Part shown: in pieces, positions 61,819 through 64,000 of the stretch | Layout: each line of letters begins with the position of its first letter | Position numbering within the stretch: the first letter of the stretch is position 1 | Assembly (NCBI GenBank): GCA_963820495.1 | Contig: CAWGAF010000002.1 | Span: 186,001-250,000, forward strand | Direction: 5' to 3' | Origin: JBBIPA01 sp963820495 | GTDB lineage: Bacteria > Chloroflexota > Dehalococcoidia > GIF9 > UBA5629 | DNA: 64,000 nucleotides | Position numbers and translations under genes: made by a program | The notes under the pieces: generated by a model | Seen by the model: only the letters and a program-made list of their open reading frames with translations | Told to the model about the DNA's origin: nothing | Databases searched by the model: none

Positions 61819-62011
61819 CATCGTATCCTCCTCTTTTGCTAACATCTTCAGTTTGACCCACGCGGCAAAACCGTCTAGCCCACGGGGTGCGCATCCTACA
61901 TGCACAAACAGCCACTTGGGGCATCTTTCTATACACTGTAAAACCATATATAATGGGATAGGCTCAAAGGATTCTATATAGACCTATAATTCACTTTGTG
62001 GGAGTATTACC

Positions 62012-63571
62012 ATGCCTTCAAATAATGGTGACCTTGAATCAAGACTGTGGGCGGCGGCGGACCAGCTCTGGGCAAATTCTAGTCTCAAACCTTCCGAGTT
62101 CTCTACTCCAGTACTGGGTTTAATCTTCTTGCGTTATGCTGATTTCCGTTATACAGAGGTTGAACATGAAATCGGAAAAGTGGGAACGGTGAAAGCAGGA
62201 TCACGGCGTGCCATTAGCAAATTAGACTATCAGGAAAAAGGCATTCTTTATTTACCAGAGCAGGCGCGTTTTTCGAATTTACGCAAACTGCCTGAGGGTG
62301 CGGATCTGGCACAGGCAGTAATCGATGCCATGAAAGCCATTGAAACAGAGAATGCAGATTTAAAAGATGTCCTGCCTAAGACATATAAACGGCTGGATAA
62401 TGCTACATTAATACAGCTTTTCCGTATCCTCGGTGGTATTCCCATGGATATCGAGGGCGATGCTTTTGGCAAGATTTACGAATATTTCCTGGGCAAGTTC
62501 GCCATGAAAGAAGGCCAGAAAGGCGGCGAATTTTTCACACCCACTAGTATAGTAAAACTTATTGTGGAAATCATTGAACCTTATCATGGCATGATATACG
62601 ACCCTGCATGTGGTTCAGGTGGTATGTTTGTTCAATCTGCCCTGTTTGTACAGCACCATAAAGAAAAGCCAGTGAAGGAGATTTCAATCTATGGTCAGGA
62701 AAGAGTAGCAGAAACCATCCGCCTGGCTAATATGAACCTGGCAGTCAGGGGACTCTCTGGTGACATTAGAGAAGGTAATACCTATTATGAAGACAGGCAT
62801 AACAGCCTTGGCAAGTTTGACTTTGTCATGGCTAATCCTCCATTTAATGTCTCCGGCGTTGATAGAGAAAAGCTAAAGGATGATAAAAGGTTTGCATTAG
62901 GCATACCAACTAATGATAACGCCAACTATCTCTGGATACAGGTTTTTTATCATGCTCTTAATAGTAAAGGTCGTACTGGCTTTGTTATGGCAAACAGCGC
63001 TGCCGATGCCAGGGGAGCCGAACTTGAGATAAGAAAGAAGCTGATTCAGTCTTATGCAGTGGATGTCATGGTCAGTGTAGGCTCGAATTTCTTTTATACC
63101 GTTACTCTGCCATGTACTCTATGGTTCTTTAATAGGGGCAAACCAAAAGAGCGACAGGACAAAATACTCTTTATTGATGCCCGTAATATTTATCATCAGG
63201 TTGACCGTGCCCATCGAGCCTTCCTGCCTTCGCAAATAGAGTTTCTGGCCAATATTGTCAGGCTATATCGTGGAGAAAAACTCGAATTCGAAAAAGATAG
63301 CAAGGTGTTATTTAAAGAATATTTTGGAGACATGCCTTCTATATACAAAGATATTCCCGGGCTCTGCAAGGTGGTTTCCATCAAAGATATTGAAGGACAG
63401 GGTTGGAGTCTCAATCCCGGCCGTTATGTTGGAGTAGCTGACCGTGGGGATGATGGATTTGATTTCAAGACTAGGCTGGAGGAATTGAATAAGGAGTTGG
63501 AAATATTAAATTCAGAGGCAAGGGATTTGGAAAGACAGATTGATCAAAACATGGAAGTAATTTTGGAATAG
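62012..63571 (+). CDS. hsdM: Type I restriction-modification system, N6-adenine methyltransferase subunit (HsdM)
   Basis: A 519-residue HsdM. The N-terminal helical domain reads AADQLWANSSLKPSEF with PVLGLIFLRYADFRY; motif I is YDPACGSGGMFVQSALF, and the catalytic motif IV is NPPFN (MANPPFNVSG). The C-terminal coiled region (LNKELEILNSEARDLERQ) contacts HsdS. It methylates adenine in the target read by HsdS. Start ATG 62012 has GGAG upstream. It lies directly beyond the tRNA genes, a common site of island insertion. The matching hsdR is not in the window. Confidence 0.95.
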   Translation: MPSNNGDLESRLWAAADQLWANSSLKPSEFSTPVLGLIFLRYADFRYTEVEHEIGKVGTVKAGSRRAISKLDYQEKGILYLPEQARFSNLRKLPEGADLAQAVIDAMKAIETENADLKDVLPKTYKRLDNATLIQLFRILGGIPMDIEGDAFGKIYEYFLGKFAMKEGQKGGEFFTPTSIVKLIVEIIEPYHGMIYDPACGSGGMFVQSALFVQHHKEKPVKEISIYGQERVAETIRLANMNLAVRGLSGDIREGNTYYEDRHNSLGKFDFVMANPPFNVSGVDREKLKDDKRFALGIPTNDNANYLWIQVFYHALNSKGRTGFVMANSAADARGAELEIRKKLIQSYAVDVMVSVGSNFFYTVTLPCTLWFFNRGKPKERQDKILFIDARNIYHQVDRAHRAFLPSQIEFLANIVRLYRGEKLEFEKDSKVLFKEYFGDMPSIYKDIPGLCKVVSIKDIEGQGWSLNPGRYVGVADRGDDGFDFKTRLEELNKELEILNSEARDLERQIDQNMEVILE

Positions 63572-63576
63572 AATTA

Positions 63577-64000
63577 ATGAGTTTAATTAATACAAAAATG
63601 GACCATTTCCCTATTTCTGCTCTAGCTAAAATTTATTTGGGAGGAACGCCGAAAAGAGCTGTGTTAGAATATTGGGGCGGCAATATAAAATGGGCATCTG
63701 CGGCAGATATTGCATCATGTAATTCCCGATATTTGCGTAACACTAGTGAATCTATTACCAGTTTGGGTATTGAAAAAAGCGCTGCCAAGGTATTAAAAAA
63801 GGATGCTATTATTATTACTGCACGCGGGACAGTAGGTGCTTTATGTATGCTATCAGAACCAATGTCCTTTAACCAATCATGCTATGGATTGGTATGTAAT
63901 GCTAATGTTGATCCAGCATATTTGTACTATGCATTAACAGCAAGAATAGGTTATATAAAAGCTCAAACTTACGGTGCGGTATTCGATACTATTACCATCC
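63577..64000 (+). CDS. hsdS: Type I restriction specificity subunit HsdS (partial, C-terminus outside window)
   Basis: The frame opens at ATG 63577, 5 bp after hsdM, and runs to the window edge (141 codons). FPISALAKIYLGGTPKRAVL with YWGGNIKWASAADI is the start of the first target-recognition domain, and AIIITARGTVGALCM with NQSCYGLVCN and LYYAL are the usual following strands. It determines which DNA sequence HsdM methylates. The GIEKSAAKVLKKDAI segment supports the family. Confidence 0.9.
   Translation, partial: MSLINTKMDHFPISALAKIYLGGTPKRAVLEYWGGNIKWASAADIASCNSRYLRNTSESITSLGIEKSAAKVLKKDAIIITARGTVGALCMLSEPMSFNQSCYGLVCNANVDPAYLYYALTARIGYIKAQTYGAVFDTITI

Noticed and set aside
61595..61936. 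A 113-codon minus-strand frame over the tRNA genes (GFEPTTLGSEDRCSSPLSYR, then RDSNPRSPGPQPGALNL)
   Set aside because: This is the classical spurious translation of the antisense of tRNA genes; both tRNAs fold well on the plus strand.

Overview
The window looks like a chromosomal segment of an uncultured anaerobic bacterium, most likely Chloroflexota of the Dehalococcoidia type. This is inferred from gene content: an Elp3 of the short bacterial form, an F420-type LLM oxidoreductase, tandem GH3-family proteins, an archaeal-type winged-helix regulator, CoaX/CoaBC/Nnr together, and several small uncharacterised proteins. It is not a phylogenetic test. There is no rRNA, CRISPR array or intact transposon. 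Two tRNA genes lie near the right end, and both window ends cut a gene.

Left part (1-16.4 kb), almost all on the minus strand: a complete branched-chain-amino-acid-type ABC importer (SBP, two ATPases, two permeases) leads into a molybdopterin enzyme whose N-terminal half resembles the large subunit of pyrogallol-phloroglucinol transhydroxylase. A second SBP is transcribed divergently. Then come an IS3 OrfA fragment with a strong palindrome, an unknown protein, and a pair of split PEP-synthase-like proteins arranged like phenylphosphate synthase (ATP-grasp subunit plus phospho-His subunit, no PEP barrel). These are followed by two HAD-like paralogues that share a nearly identical 380-bp block and flank an MBL hydrolase, and by an LLM oxidoreductase. 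Together these suggest an accessory region for uptake and activation of aromatic or phenolic compounds; this is an inference.

Core block (16.5-31.2 kb): prs-secA-polX-unknown on plus; valS, an unknown nuclease-like gene, coaBC, coaX, nnr, a Mut7-C protein and a queuosine-precursor transporter on minus. Then a sugar cassette (LacD-type aldolase, pyruvate kinase, PfkB kinase; 31.4-34.8 kb), a HAD protein, a radical SAM protein, a tiny very basic protein and a full peptide/nickel-type ABC importer (37-42.7 kb).

42.7-55.9 kb: elp3 is divergent, over only 41 bp, from a methyltransferase with Trm9/ALKBH8-like sequence features, suggesting a bacterial route to an esterified wobble uridine. Next are a large membrane GGDEF/HD-GYP protein, two tandem GH3 proteins, a small unknown, and a winged-helix regulator whose promoter is bracketed by an inverted repeat whose half-site recurs in front of the GH3 genes. 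Unknown proteins, an MBL hydrolase, an HExxH protein and a lipoprotein gene broken by one in-frame TGA follow.

Right end (55.9-64 kb): an FAH-family hydrolase, a HIT protein, pheA, two TrkA-type NAD-binding proteins, a universal stress protein and an APC permease in one minus-strand run, then tRNA-His and tRNA-Arg, and a type I restriction-modification locus (hsdM, start of hsdS) directly beyond the tRNAs.
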